A stretch of 64,000 nucleotides of DNA from Cristatella mucedo (GCA_009760855.2 WPIO01000003.1:9618501-9682500), one strand, 5' to 3'. Shown: positions 20,440 to 31,108, counted from the first letter of the stretch. Notes: generated by a model from the letters alone, not told the origin. Made by a program: numbers and translations.

Positions 20440-22494
20440 CTTTTTGAAGCCACAAATTCAATTCATCTTGAAGAGACGAGCTCACGCAAGTCCAGCGGTG
20501 ACGCTACCATCGCCTGCTGTGGCTCCAGAACTCTGAAGCCCTTTGTCGCAAACGCAGGACGCGGGACTGAGTCCTGGCGGACGCGTGGCGATTGCTGATA
20601 GAGCCGGCACCGCAAGGCACGGCTAACAAGTCACAAATGCTGCTTCCATGTCCGCAGGTCTGCTGACGGTAGCAAAGCGCGTCCGCAATAAAGATAGCCC
20701 ACACATTTAGATAGCAAGTACACACCCGAAGTGTCGAGCCTTCTATTCGTTAGCTGCTGAGAGACATGCATGAACAGCACTAGCCCAAATGAACAGCTAA
20801 CTAGTTCGAAGTCCAGAGTACAAGTGACTATTAATTACATACGACATATCCAAAAATATAAGCTTTTATTCGGATCCCTAATAATCTCTAGGGCTGTCAT
20901 GATCTGGCTGAAGATTACTTTTCACAGGCAGCAGCCTTTAAGATCGAAAGCTCGGAACTTTCCAATATCCGGTCATAGAGAATGACACCTAGAAAAGGAA
21001 ACCTATCTGTACGAGGAGACGTACTCTCTGGATTTCTTTTATTGGCTCTGAATAAAAAATTTCTGTTTCCCTAAACTTTGACGTTGATAGCCCCCCTGTC
21101 CTTAGGGGTTACAGTTTCTAAGCCTGGCGTGCAAATGTAGATGGATGTGCGATACTTTCAGAATACATATGTGCACAATGTATCCATAGGTTTTTTGTAA
21201 TTTGTTGATATTATGCGAGTGCGCGCGTTTTGTGCGGGAGAGTGTTCGCATGCGAGCATCGCGGTTCGCAACTCAGCAAACCATATAGGCCAAGTGGCGA
21301 AGTGGTTGTCCGCTAGACAGGCCTCCTTAGTCCCCTAACGCTAATATAGCAGCTCAATAAGAAACGTGAAATGGTAGCATTCTTCTCTTGAAGCCAATGA
21401 TGTGCCATCTTGCCGAGGGTATGCAGCAAACTCTTTGGGTCTCTCTAAAAAAATTGATAGGCCTTACCTTTGGACAATAATGAGCAGCACGCTTACTTAA
21501 AGTCGAGCCATTCGGAGGACTCTTTAGAACTGTGTAAAAAGGAATTTCAGCCAAATTTGGAGAGCTTGAAGCGGCACTTGGTAGATCCATCTTGCAAGAA
21601 TGACTTCTTTGGCAGCGTAATAAAAATAATCTGGGCCTCAAAAATGGCTTTATGGACGCACGTGTGCGGCGTGCGTGTGCGTACATGCGCTGAATCCGTC
21701 AGATCGTGATAATGCTTGACATTATTAGGTGTTCCTGGACTAGAATGATTAGGAGCCTGATATGTCATAATCTACTGTTTAGACATTATGAAAAGTCTAT
21801 TTCACACAATGGTCAATTACTTTTACTTTAGGCTTACAGCAAGGGCGTTTTATGTTATTACAGGCGCTTCACACGCGCCTCCATGTGACTATCGAATAGA
21901 CTGATCTACACTAACGACGTGTAATTGTTAGAGTAGGGCTTTTATTTAGCCGTGCTCCGAGGCACCAACTTTGCCGCTGCTTGTCACACGTTAGCAAGTG
22001 ACAATGAAATTCAATGCAGATGCCTCTAAAGCGTTCGCGAAATTCGGCGTCGGAAGTGCTGGGTTAATTGTTGAGAACCTTTAGCTGCTAGATATTTGCA
22101 GCAATGGCTAGCGGCTGCTATGTCTGAATTAAAATCTGCTGATAGCCTACGGTCTCGCACCAGTCATGTTAAAATTACTTAATAGCAGGAGTGCTCATGA
22201 CGGCAGCGCGACTGGACCTACTGCGGCCAATCTAGAAGATGTCAAGGGCGATAAGGTAACCGATGTAGCACAGGTCCAAGCCGTAGTTGAAGCTACATGC
22301 GGGAAAATCGGGAAACCAGACACAGGGCTTGGGAAGCCCTAGTTTATGATCATAGACGGCAGAAATGGACCAGCTTCGGGTAATGTGTATATTTCTGGTA
22401 CAATACCCTTGAATGAAGGGGTCATGAATGAAGCTATATGTCTTTCTCTGCCGGTTGTTGCTACTGTGGATCCTGTCACTATTGTAGCTAGGAA
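20440..22494. other. No gene recognised
   Basis: An open frame at 21470-21709 encodes HSEDSLELCKKEFQPNLESL and KRHLVDPSCKNDFFGS, which reads like protein, but I recognise no family and see no clear splice borders. A tRNA-like GTGGCGAAGTGGTTG near 21294-21308 lacks a B box. Confidence 0.4.
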
Positions 22495-22935
22495 AAGAGT
22501 GATATGTTCAGCTGAACTGCTGCAACCAGTTTCAGCCTCCTCGTGCCCCCCTCAGGTCCTGTATGGACAATAAATTAGCCGTTGCATGCCTCCGCATAAA
22601 GACCATTGGCCACAGAAGCTTTAGCTCTGCAGATCCTAGACTGTGGAACTCGCTTCACCAATTCTTACGCAAAGACAGCTACTCCCCTGCTGCCGACTAT
22701 GGCTCATCATTTCCAGCGGTCCTGAGCTGCAACTTTAACGCTACTCACTACCTCAACTGCTCTCCTGACTCTGCTATGCTTTCCACTCTCTCTTTGTTGC
22801 GTGAGATGAAGTCTGCTGACTTCGGAATGCGTACCGAAAGCCGCTTAGGCTGTGAGTGCGCTATATAAAACACTCCTGCGTAACACCCACATAGTATTTA
22901 TGGCCTTGTGGAGTTACAAACGGAGATACACTATT
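22495..22935 (+). mobile_element. LINE B 3' fragment
   Basis: Encodes remnants of AELLQPVSASS, CMDNKLAVACLRIKT, RSFSSADPRLWNSLHQFL and then the 3' UTR with GGAGTTACAAACGGAGATAC. It matches the copy at 35403-36066 and has lost the TAATG tail. Confidence 0.85.
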
Positions 22936-24369
22936 CATTTACAATTTTTTAACCCATGAAATAACACTGCCATTTTCGACTGCAACAAAATTGTCCAAGT
23001 GTACATAAACAAAGTATCCTACAATGCAAACAAAAATTACAAGAACCAATTGAAATGACTGAGTTCAAGACGTAACTCGAACGGGTAAATATAGAACCCT
23101 GCGATCACCATTTCAAAAAGTGCATACAAGCCACTCAAAGCCAGGCTCTTATCACACTCAATCGTCCAAGCACGGACAATGGAAGAATGCTGCTACCCTT
23201 ATAAAGACAAAGATACGCGAGCCGCAGGAACCGGGTTCAATCGAAATCATACCGAGATATGTAAAGTAAGAAACTCACATGTAGCAATCAAGCTGGCTCC
23301 CAAAAATCCTATAGAACAGACAGACAGCAATTCACGTTAGCCGTTTAAATCAGCATCATGGTAATCTTTTTCTTTTCAATGCTAAATCTGACAGTTGGCA
23401 AACAAGTTCGCCAGATCCTTAATGCAACAACGCTATTGTAACCAAATCAATCACGAACTCAATACCTCACGTTGTCGTCTCGGCTAAGCACGTAGTCAGG
23501 CCAGAAAGCAACACCCTATATAAATGAAGTATTATTCTTGCATTATATATATATACCCTGCAGCTTGCTGCAAGAGATAACCATTATGCTTCATACACAT
23601 CACAGGTAAATCTGAAATCACGCCGACTAGCTCAATCCGATATCTTCGCTTTGCGGCCTCAAAAATGTACAACAGCAAGCTGTAGTAAAAACCACTCACC
23701 AAACGAATATTAAAAATCTCAGTAACTCAAAACACATATACCAATCATCCAACGGACTGATATGTGCGATGATGAATACAACTCTTCAAAATCTGAGAGC
23801 AAGGATCGGGCGTCGGGTTTTGTGAGCATGGCCAACTCAGACTCGACCCGCACCTGAAAATCGAGAAGCTAGCTGTTCCACTGTGTTTACTGTATTACTT
23901 TTTCTTAGCTATAGCTCGGAAACCCCGAAGAAATATATCGGGATGAACGCGAGCGCTTGCCACCTAGGCCAACCATGTTTAAGACTCAACCGCTTTGATT
24001 ACTCATCGTGGCGCGTCGCCATCATGTTTCCGCAAAAACGTTATAATGACTCATACTTTAGCTATCATTGCTCGCGTGAACCTTTATGATCTATCCTAAA
24101 AGTATCCTAATCAAGCCGGCTTATTGCTGCTCCCAGATTATCACAACTAGTTCCGTGAAAAACCAGGCGCCACAGTCACACACGTACAAGTACACTCACA
24201 AACATACATGGAAAGAAACTGACCAAACGAAAAGACTTAAAAAAAAAGTAAAATCCTGTAGATTGAGCGTTTCCCAAAATTTTCAACGCCACCACTGAAT
24301 GCGACGTTTCTTGCATTACGTAGCACTTACGCTAGCGTGCATGACTCGCTGCTTCGAAACGCCAGCTTC
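22936..24369. other. No gene or repeat recognised
   Basis: AT-rich, with a short (TA)n at 23545-23555. Open frames look like chance. Confidence 0.45.
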
Positions 24370-24860
24370 GTAGGTATTTGCCTATTCAGAGGATGCTTTG
24401 CCGGCCACCGCCTCTCTACAGAGCCGGCTGTCGCCTCCGTCAGAGGCGACTGTCGCCGCCGGTACACGCCGCGGCGCTCAAAGCGCTTCTCCTTAAGCGA
24501 CCGCCTCGAGTACGCGCGGTCGTAGACCCGCGGTGGAAGGTGACAATGGTAGGACGCATCAAGGCTCGCATCCTAAATCGCTGCCTGCACTTTGACGCCG
24601 CCCTGACTCCAGCTTCGCATTGCGGCTGCATTCGAATGCGGCTGCTAATGGCCGCCAATATTGATAGTAACAACCGGCAGACCCAAGAGGACGCCGTCCG
24701 GCGCAGCGGCTACCAGGTCACGGTTGCGTAGACGTCCGTTTTAAGCACGCCGAGCCGTGGCTGCGAAACGCCGCTTGCGGCAGCGCATGACAAGAAAGCG
24801 CGCATCTCAGTTAGTGCAGCCAGCGGTCGATAGACCGAGCGGCCACGACCGCGCCAGGTT
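24370..24860. promoter_or_regulatory. CpG-rich stretch, possible promoter region
   Basis: CpG is dense here (for example CGCCGCCGGTACACGCCGCG at 24452-24471 and ACGCGCGGTCGTAGACCCGCG) in an otherwise AT-leaning neighbourhood. Open frames cross it on both strands, as expected for GC-rich DNA. It lies upstream of the CARD-like exon candidates and could be their promoter or 5' end. No TATA box was identified. Confidence 0.35.
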
Positions 24861-24930
24861 TTTGCCGCCATGTCGGAGTGATCGCATGCAAAATCTGTGA
24901 TAATTCAGCTGCCAACACCCGGCGACAAGC

Positions 24931-25038
24931 ATGGCCCCGGGAGCAAGAGACTCCGAAGAAACGTCATCAAAGAAAAGAAGAAGCTCAGGGGAAAAGGGCG
25001 ATACGACGAATGTCGCATGCGCGATATTCGTCGTATGA
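24931..25038 (+). CDS. Short ORF with lysine/arginine-rich start, possible first exon
   Basis: ATG in AAGCATGGC opens 35 codons beginning MAPGARDSEETSSKKRRSSG and stops at 25036-25038. The KKRRSS cluster could be a nuclear-localisation signal. It follows the CpG-rich stretch. It may be a first exon cut short by an unrecognised donor, or chance. No family is recognised. Confidence 0.22.
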   Translation: MAPGARDSEETSSKKRRSSGEKGDTTNVACAIFVV

Positions 25039-25143
25039 ATACTTATCGTTATAATTAATAATAATTATAATATAATAAATATAATAATATATAATAAATA
25101 ATAATATAATAAATAATAATTATTCGTCGTATGAATACTTATA
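25001..25143. repeat. AT-rich block flanked by direct and inverted ATTCGTCGTAT repeats
   Basis: ATACGACGAAT (25001-25011) is inverted as ATTCGTCGTAT (25026-25036), and ATTCGTCGTATGAATACTTA is repeated directly at 25026 and 25122. Between the direct copies is a tract made only of A and T (AATAATAT-type units). Confidence 0.85.
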
Positions 25144-25276
25144 CTTATCGTGTGAATACCGCGTTGTGTCGTGCTATTTGGCGTAGCGCTCGTTTCGTGT
25201 AGTGGTATTTGTGTAGAGCTCGAGCTCCGCAATCCGGGTTACGGCCACGCCTGCGCCCAAGTTAACTCTCCCAAAT

Positions 25277-25504
25277 ATGGCTCGTAATTCATCCCCCAGA
25301 TGGAGTTCGGATGGCGCTGTCAAAAATAACGGTAAATTTCTGCCATCAAATATTACAGCGTCCGTGACTCGTGTTCAGTTTCTTGGCATCGGGTTGAATG
25401 TTTTGCTAAAGCAGACATCACCCTCGGCAGAGCTCTTAAATCGGTCAGTTTCCTTCGAAATTACACCAACCAGGGAGAGACTGCGCCATCTAAGGACTGA
25501 GTAT
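25277..25504 (+). CDS. Hypothetical exon, 76 codons, possible 5' part of CARD-like gene
   Basis: ATG 25277 in an AAATATGG context opens MARNSSPRWSSDGAVKNNGK and later RERLRHLRTEY, and meets a perfect GTAAGT donor at 25505. The frame can also run on to 25597. I recognise no domain; the end may form a short helix. Phase 0 at 25504 does not fit the CARD-like exon at 25685 directly, so the connection is unproven. Confidence 0.25.
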
Positions 25505-25509
25505 GTAAG

Positions 25510-25608
25510 TCTGCGGAAAGCCGAAACATGTGTGCTTGATCAGAAACTACGGACAGTTTCTGGAGAGCTGCCTGGGGATTTTAGACGGCGTTTGTGAGAG
25601 CAATCCAA
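25510..25608 (+). CDS. CARD-like exon candidate 1
   Basis: The frame ending in phase 1 at an AA|GTAAGT donor (25609) encodes CGKPKHVCLIRNYGQFLESC and LGILDGVCESNP. The pattern (Leu-Ile-Arg-Asn, then a hydrophobic helix and LGILD) resembles helices 1-2 of a CARD. The 5' border is unclear, since the only AG nearby (25508-25509) lacks a pyrimidine tract, and the neighbouring frame from 25277 is also open. A frameshift, and so a pseudogene, is possible. Confidence 0.33.
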
Positions 25609-25684
25609 GTAAGTTCTTATCACTGAAGTTTCTGGAAAATATCTTAGATTTAAATTGCTAGGCACACTTTTGAATGTCTTCCAG

Positions 25685-25798
25685 GAGATCTTCCTCTTTT
25701 AAATTTAGGATTTGAATCAGTTTGTCCTGTGTGCCTTGCAAAAAGTATTTTCAACCAGGACCCCAAACTTCGAAGGCAACTACTGGATTTGATGAAAG
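25685..25798 (+). CDS. CARD-like exon candidate 2
   Basis: Bordered by TGAATGTCTTCCAG and AAAG|GTAAAG, phase 1 to phase 1, separated from candidate 1 by a 76-nt intron. Spliced, the codon AGA joins the two. It encodes DLPLLNLGFESVCPVCLAKS and IFNQDPKLRRQLLDLMK. The end resembles the CARD signature K/R-x-x-x-LLDLL before the F-x-x-F helix. Two Cys lie in CPVC. Homology is by eye. Confidence 0.4.
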
Positions 25799-26119
25799 GT
25801 AAAGGGACACCTAACCTGGAACTACCTGTAGTCCTTCTTACAAAACGTTGCCTGTCTTGGGTCTAGGATGTGAAGTGTTTGGCTGACAGTGAAAACCTCA
25901 AGATAATAACAGATTTTTTTGAGGTTTGATTATGCGAGTGAGACCGAGTTCTGAAAGAATCTAAAGTTTGTCGTGAGAGACAGTTTTGATGGATTACAAG
26001 CTCAAGCTGTTTTATCGTTAAGTACACAAAGGAGTTTTGCGATAGCACGACTTGCAGTTTTAATATTGATGTAATTACTGATACTCATGTTGAAATCCTT
26101 GTTTAGCAAGTTAAGATTA

Positions 26120-26295
26120 CAAGGCTAGCTGATTTGGCAGCCTCATTTATATAGCGGCAGAAGAGCAGTAATAGCATTCACCACCGCTTGCAGTGGGCAA
26201 TACAGGAATCGCCTACAGTAGCACTCGAACCCCACAATGCCTGGGTGGTGAAGAGGGAGCACCCTGCTCATAGAGAAAGGCCCAGGTACTGAGTC
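26120..26295 (-). mobile_element. SINE1 copy
   Basis: AGGCTAGCTGATTTGGCAGC, GCGGCAGAAGAGCAGTAATA and GCACTCGAACCCCACAATGC follow in SINE1 order, head near 26250-26290. It lies between CARD-like exon candidates 2 and 3. Confidence 0.8.
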
Positions 26296-26360
26296 AGTTG
26301 CAGAGTATGTCGGATCTTAACAGGTTTAGGCAGTTTCCATATTTTTCGTTATGTGTGTAG

Positions 26361-26504
26361 ACAGTCGAAAGCAAAACTTTCAAGGCTTCATCAAGGCTAC
26401 TCGGCAATGCCGTATGTAAGCGCTGTGCTCACTATCAACCCCAGACAGTTGTCCATGTTGCTCGTAGAAAAGGCAGAGTATCAACAATATTTCCCGGACC
26501 TTAG
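26361..26504 (+). CDS. CARD-like exon candidates 3 and 4 (with a 29-nt gap)
   Basis: After a GTTATGTGTGTAG acceptor, phase 1 continues from candidate 2 as DSRKQNFQGFIKATRQCR up to 26415, resembling the CARD helix 5 pattern F-x-x-F-L-x-A-L. A 29-nt segment (26416-26444, GTAAGC...CCCCAG) must be removed to continue as QLSMLLVEKAEYQQYFPDL, ending at AG|GTCAGT (26505). A 29-nt intron is very short, so the alternative is a frameshifted pseudogene. A SINE1 copy lies in the intron before it. Confidence 0.33.
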   Translation, partial: TVESKTFKASSRLLGNAVCKRCAHYQPQTVVHVARRKGRVSTIFPGP

Positions 26505-26784
26505 GTCAGTGCAAATTGAGGTGTGGCAAAGTGCGCGTCATCAAGATTCGACGAAAGATGAGATTAGAATCGAAGGAATATATTAAATTATTAATTAAAA
26601 TTATTAATAGCCGCATTAGATCGTGCAAGATCCCACGACGAATTCGCAAAGAGTTCGTCTTTCCCCCCTATTCAGGCTGGCTCTAGGCATTACCCTCGAA
26701 ACTGGCACTGCTATCAACGTTACTCTGCGGCTGTGCACGAAATCTAAGGAGGCGTAGGCCTCTTCCAAAAGAATCTTTTTTGAC
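26505..26784. other. No gene or repeat recognised
   Basis: Runs from the last CARD-like donor to a LINE A fragment; AT-rich near 26580-26610. Confidence 0.4.
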
Positions 26785-26880
26785 AGAGGACCGCATCAGC
26801 TCCGCAGTCAAGTCTGCTTACTTTCAGCTACGTAACATCGCAAGAATTCGAGTTTGCTAAGACAGAGATATCGCAGCCAT
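26785..26880 (+). mobile_element. LINE A internal fragment
   Basis: GACCGCATCAGCTCCGCAGT to ATCGCAAGAATTCGAG matches the LINE A region encoding DHISSTVKSAYFQLHNIAKIR (compare 61867-61930). Confidence 0.75.
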
Positions 26881-27110
26881 GCAGCTGACTCTGTTTTTCG
26901 CGACACTCCGCCGAGACTTGTGTGACTCCTTCTTGCAGGCTCCTCCCTGCGTGTGCAAATAAGGCGCTTGCATTATCTCATATACATATATTGTAGCAGC
27001 CTCGCTGTAGCCCGCCATTCCGACCTGCCGTTGAGGAGGAGCGTGTCGACTTCACTGTCCTGTCACTCACTCAAGGTCCCTCCTCTCTCTTGTTCCGGCT
27101 TGCTGATGTG

Positions 27111-27112
27111 GC

Positions 27113-27170
<58 letters not shown>

Positions 27171-27216
27171 GCGCGCGCACGCGCGCACACGCACACGCGC
27201 ACGCACGCACGCACGC
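27111..27216. repeat. Compound microsatellite (CT)n(CA)n(CG/CA)n
   Basis: CT repeats pass into CA repeats at 27135 and into alternating CG/CA from 27169. The last part is a long alternating purine-pyrimidine tract with Z-DNA potential. Confidence 0.95.
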
Positions 27217-27279
27217 GCGTGCGCTCGTAGGGCCCCATTACCTCCAGCTACTCTGACTCGGCTAATATAGCCATGCTAC

Positions 27280-27345
27280 TGACAACTGCATTTTCTTTTC
27301 GGAGACCATGCCTGCAGTTTTTTTGCACCTGCAGCCTGAAAGTGT
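27280..27345 (+). mobile_element. Possible LINE A scrap
   Basis: TTCGGAGACCATGCCTGCAG and TTTGCACCTGCAGCCTGAAA resemble the LINE A segment FGDRAFSSYAPTAWN. Very short. Confidence 0.4.
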
Positions 27346-27784
27346 CACAGACCGAAATCGTGCCATCCTCCGACTCGGTGAGAGATTTAAATCGCAACTT
27401 AATCCCAATCCTGCAGTGCGTATGCTGCTTCGTCCTCGTCAACTGCTCTCAACGTGCTCGTGCCCAGGTTCGTGCTATTATCATCACTCGTTGTGCACGT
27501 GCGGTACATGAATGCATCCTTATCAGCCCGCGAGATGTGCTTAGAAACAGAGATGCAAGTATTTCTCAAATGATGTCACCAAAATGCTATTACAAAACCA
27601 CTCGATCCTTATTGGTCGGCCGCGGTTAATTCTCGAGCGATAGTTCTACTACGAGAGATCGTCTATAAAAGAAATTGAAACGTTTGTGCTCATAACTAGT
27701 CCAGGCGCTGCAGCAGCACAAACGTCGCCAGGCTCCGACTGAGACGGCGCTTCTGTGGCCGCGAAGACCATCGCAAGCCAAGTA

Positions 27785-28380
27785 CCGTATTTTACCGTGT
27801 ATAAGACACCCCCCCCGATGTATAAGACGCCCAAATGTTTTGAACACATTTTTGAAAGATTAATTTTACTCAAAAATTTAATTAACTGATTAATATCAAG
27901 ACTCATAATAATCACTCATGTTACTATCACTATCCTCTGCATCAGGAACGGTGATGATACCCTCTCCGTCCTCCTCATTCATATCGCAGGCTTGAAAGTT
28001 GGTGGAAACTCCGTTGTCATCGTTGCCGTCACTCTCTTCATAGATGCGTAATCTTTCGTTCCGTCCACTGCGTTTGAAATGCCACACTTCTTGAAACTTA
28101 ATAATAATAATAATAATAATTCACTTGATAAAGCGCCCTCAGAGAACTTAATCTCTCTCTAGGCGCTTTACATTTGCTGTAAAGTGAACTTCTTGATAAA
28201 CAAGCCTTTGAACACATTTTTGCGACCAGTTAATCTTTGTTGGGTGGGATTCAAAGCAGGCGTGCTGCTTAGAGCAATATAAAGCCAAAAAAAAGTAACC
28301 TCTCATGTATAAGCCGCCTCTCCATTATGCGACGCCAAATTTTGGGAAACAATGGTGGGCATATACGTGGTAAAATACGG
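27785..28380 (-). mobile_element. Short DNA transposon with terminal inverted repeats (pogo/Tigger-like guess)
   Basis: CCGTATTTTACCGTGTATA (27785) is inverted at the right end (reverse complement CCGTATTTTACCACGTATA, ending 28380). Related TGTATAAGACGCC and TGTATAAGCCGCC motifs lie inside both ends. A minus-strand frame (27896-28087) encodes HFKRSGRNERLRIYEESDG and an acidic end DSDSNMSDYYES, recalling the acidic C-termini of pogo/Tigger transposases. Most of the transposase is absent, so it cannot move by itself. A LINE A tail is inserted inside. The family guess is by memory of such ends. Confidence 0.55.
28099..28215 (-). mobile_element. LINE A 3' end inserted in the DNA transposon
   Basis: AATAATAATAATAATTCACT, AAGCGCCCTCAGAGAACTTA and CTAGGCGCTTTACATTTGCT equal the minus-strand 3' end of LINE A (31890-31965). 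Only about 115 bp are present. Confidence 0.85.
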
Positions 28381-30228
28381 CAAGTCTTCGTTGCTAGCCG
28401 ATGCTATGGATTTAAGGGCTGCAGTCGGAATCAGGATGCGACAACTTCATACTAGCCGAAGCTCGCGGTATAGGAAGCCTGCAGCAGAAGCCTTAGGCGT
28501 GCGATCATCTCGGTCTCCCATACATCGGGGATTCGATTCAGGGCATACGGCGTAGCATAGAAGTTGCTAGAGCTTTAAGCGGTAGCACCAGCCGACGTGG
28601 AACAGATTTTAATGAACTAGCGCAATTGACTGTTTCGGTCGATCAGTGCAGACACAGATGTCTACAGGCGGTGGAATAGGCGATAAACAATTGTTAACGG
28701 ATGACCTCTCCTCCCCCCCCCCAGGTGGCAGATGTACCTAATTCGGCATTTCTTGGGCGAAGCTGTTCCATTCATGGACTTTGCGAAATGAGCCAGGTGG
28801 CAATTGAAATTCTACGGCGACCTTTGCTCCATGTAAAGCTTACGGGAGTGATTTAATTAATAGCGAATAGAGATATAACTGTTGGGGAATCAGGCCAATT
28901 ACCAGCCCGAAATAAATAATCATCTGCTTATTGCATGCTAGCGTGGTCAGATTAAGTGGTGTGAACCGTTTATTTTTAGACGAACTAACGAATGCCCCTG
29001 GGAGTCGCTAGGATAAAGGCAATCCAAAAGCACTATTAATCTCCAAGAAATAATTTGACTCACTGCCTCCAAGCTTCTACTTCCGCAGGCGAACTCTAGG
29101 CTTAAATGCCTGTGCTCTCTCAGTATAGGTCAGCTTCCTTCGTCTGTCTAAGCTCCCGCTTTGAGCTTCTGCTCGAAACATGCAGTGCGCATCAGCAGTA
29201 ATCCCTCACTCGCACCACAGGCCACATTTTCTTATTTGTAGCTACGAGTACTGGTAAAATACCCGCATCTTCCGGTCTCTTTTTAATTCTGATACTCGCT
29301 GCTTTTTATTTTTGCAAATCCAAAGTTTAGAAACTGCTGGAGCTGCCAAATTCGTTCGGGCATGCAAAGTACTGCATGCAAAAGGAAGTTTTCGTTGCAG
29401 CATTTGCACGAATCCTCAAAGCACGTCCGGGGAGACGTCAGCAACAATCCGTGCTTTAGTGATTAACTGCTCCTAAGATGATTCTGAAAATGTTTTTACA
29501 GACATTGAATTGGAAACTGGAATGATAGGTAGTTAGGCTCTTGAGAAATATAAGTGACAATAGGTTTTTCCCAGAGACCTGAGTTTCTTCTCCCCCATTT
29601 AGCTGAAAGAATATTAAGCAACCTCACGTTTAACAAAGCGACTGCTAGTTTGGCCATTAAACGAGTACGCTAGAGGCTGTGTAACATTTGACCCAGCAAC
29701 CTAATGTGAAGGAAGATCAACCGCATATAGCACCGATCGGGATAAAGCAAATTATATGCCTGATATCCGTCTTTTAAACTGTCACAATGAGCCGCTAGGG
29801 TGCAATATCCAAAATTAAAATATTAAGACAACGAATGGAGAAAATTAACAGCGCATTTTTTCGATGAGTATATTTTCGCCTTAACAGATACAAAAAACAA
29901 GAACCAGGGCTCGTTTTTCGCTCCTGTTTGAAGCGGCTCCTGTTTGGCCATTAGAAGCTAAAGGTTTTATTAGTAGGAATCTGTACGAGGATGTCAACAA
30001 CTTTGGGAGGAACTTACTCCGGAGGAACGTGCTTCGGGAGGAACTTGCTGATTGACCCAGGTCTATTCGACGATGTTAGCGGTTCGATACTCGCCGCTGC
30101 TATCAGCTTCACTTTGTGAAAAATAGAAGCCCCCCCCCCCCGCGAACCCAGTTGATAACACGTCTGCCGAAAGCGCAGGACTTGGTGTAGTTTTGTACGG
30201 CCATTCGTCATCGCTAACTGACTCGGTT
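28381..30228. other. No gene or repeat recognised
   Basis: Moderately AT-rich; open frames are short and overlapping. Confidence 0.45.
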
Positions 30229-30263
30229 GTCCGAAGCAGCGAAATTACACCGCTGCTTCGGAC
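30229..30263. repeat. Inverted repeat, 13-bp arms
   Basis: GTCCGAAGCAGCG (30229-30241) and CGCTGCTTCGGAC (30251-30263) are exact complements around a 9-nt loop. Confidence 0.85.
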
Positions 30264-30514
30264 AGGTGTAACTGCATCAAGCCAATAGGCAGAAATGGGC
30301 TAAAAGCAACGTCCACTGGATGGTTGCCGACTGGTGCTCAGTCTATTGGATCAACCAAGGCAAATTTCAGCCTCTTGGAAACAATAAACATGCCAATACA
30401 TGGGCAAAATAAAATTGTGAGCAGTATCGGGAAGACAGCATACAAGTTGCTGCTAAACATGGTGGTAGTAGAATCCTGTTCTGGGACTCTTTTTCGAGTG
30501 CCAGCATCGATATA

Positions 30515-30625
30515 CGAGCCTTGATGGCACACTAGGTAAGACGGTTGCTTTTCACGTACTCGGTCACGAGGTCGTGTGTTCGAATCCTGTGGTGGGTGAT
30601 TCTTTATCGCCGCTTGCAGCGAAAT
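30515..30625 (+). mobile_element. SINE1 head fragment
   Basis: CCTTGATGGCACACTAGGTA (A-box region), TGTGTTCGAATCCTGTGGTG (B box) and GCCGCTTGCAGCGAAAT; the 3' body is missing. Confidence 0.8.
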
Positions 30626-30885
30626 TACACCATCTTCCGAGTTCCGGCTGGACGTCTCATAAACAGGGCTTGCGGCTGGCCACGCGAAGCAAGGAAGGGA
30701 GCTCCAGGATAGCCGCTGATAGGGCTCTCACGTCGAAAGCAAAATATGAACCGAATAATGTTTGGCTTGACCCGGTGCAGGAGAAAGAAGAAGAAAACCG
30801 AGATGTTTCCCGTCGGTTTTCGCAGGACGATCCCTGTAGCGTGCAGATCGAACAGCACTCAGTGCGAGAGCCTAAAACAATGCAA

Positions 30886-30945
30886 GCTGATTTAGCAGCC
30901 TCATTTTATAGAAGCAGAAGAGCCTTTGGGGCTATCACCACAGCT
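30886..30945 (-). mobile_element. SINE1 tail fragment
   Basis: AGCTGATTTAGCAGCCTCAT, GAAGCAGAAGAGCCTTTGGG and GCTATCACCACAGCTTGG. The head is missing because a + strand copy begins directly after it. Confidence 0.8.
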
Positions 30946-30947
30946 TG

Positions 30948-31108
30948 GTGAGCCGTGATGGCACACTATGTAAGGCAGTTGCTTTTCACGACCTCGGTCC
31001 CGAGGTCGTGGGTTCGAATCCTGTGGTGGGCGATCCTGTATCGACGCTACAAGCGGTGGTGATGACCGCAAAGGCTCTTCTGTCGCTGTACAAAAGAGGC
31101 TGTTAAAT
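30948..31108 (+). mobile_element. SINE1 copy, near complete
   Basis: GTGAGCCGTGATGGCACACT (A-box region), GTGGGTTCGAATCCTGTGGT (B box), AAGGCTCTTCTGTCGCTGTA and TGTTAAATCAGTTAGTA. It carries a perfect CACGACCTCGG/CCGAGGTCGTG hairpin at 30987-31010. Useful as a reference copy of the family. Confidence 0.9.

Noticed and set aside
21290-21335. tRNA gene (GTGGCGAAGTGGTTGTCC...)
   Set aside because: It has an A-box-like start but no B box or acceptor-stem pairing.
24337-24731. Overlapping 117- and 77-codon frames as genes
   Set aside because: Both strands are open, as expected from CpG-rich DNA; no domain and no codon pattern separates them.
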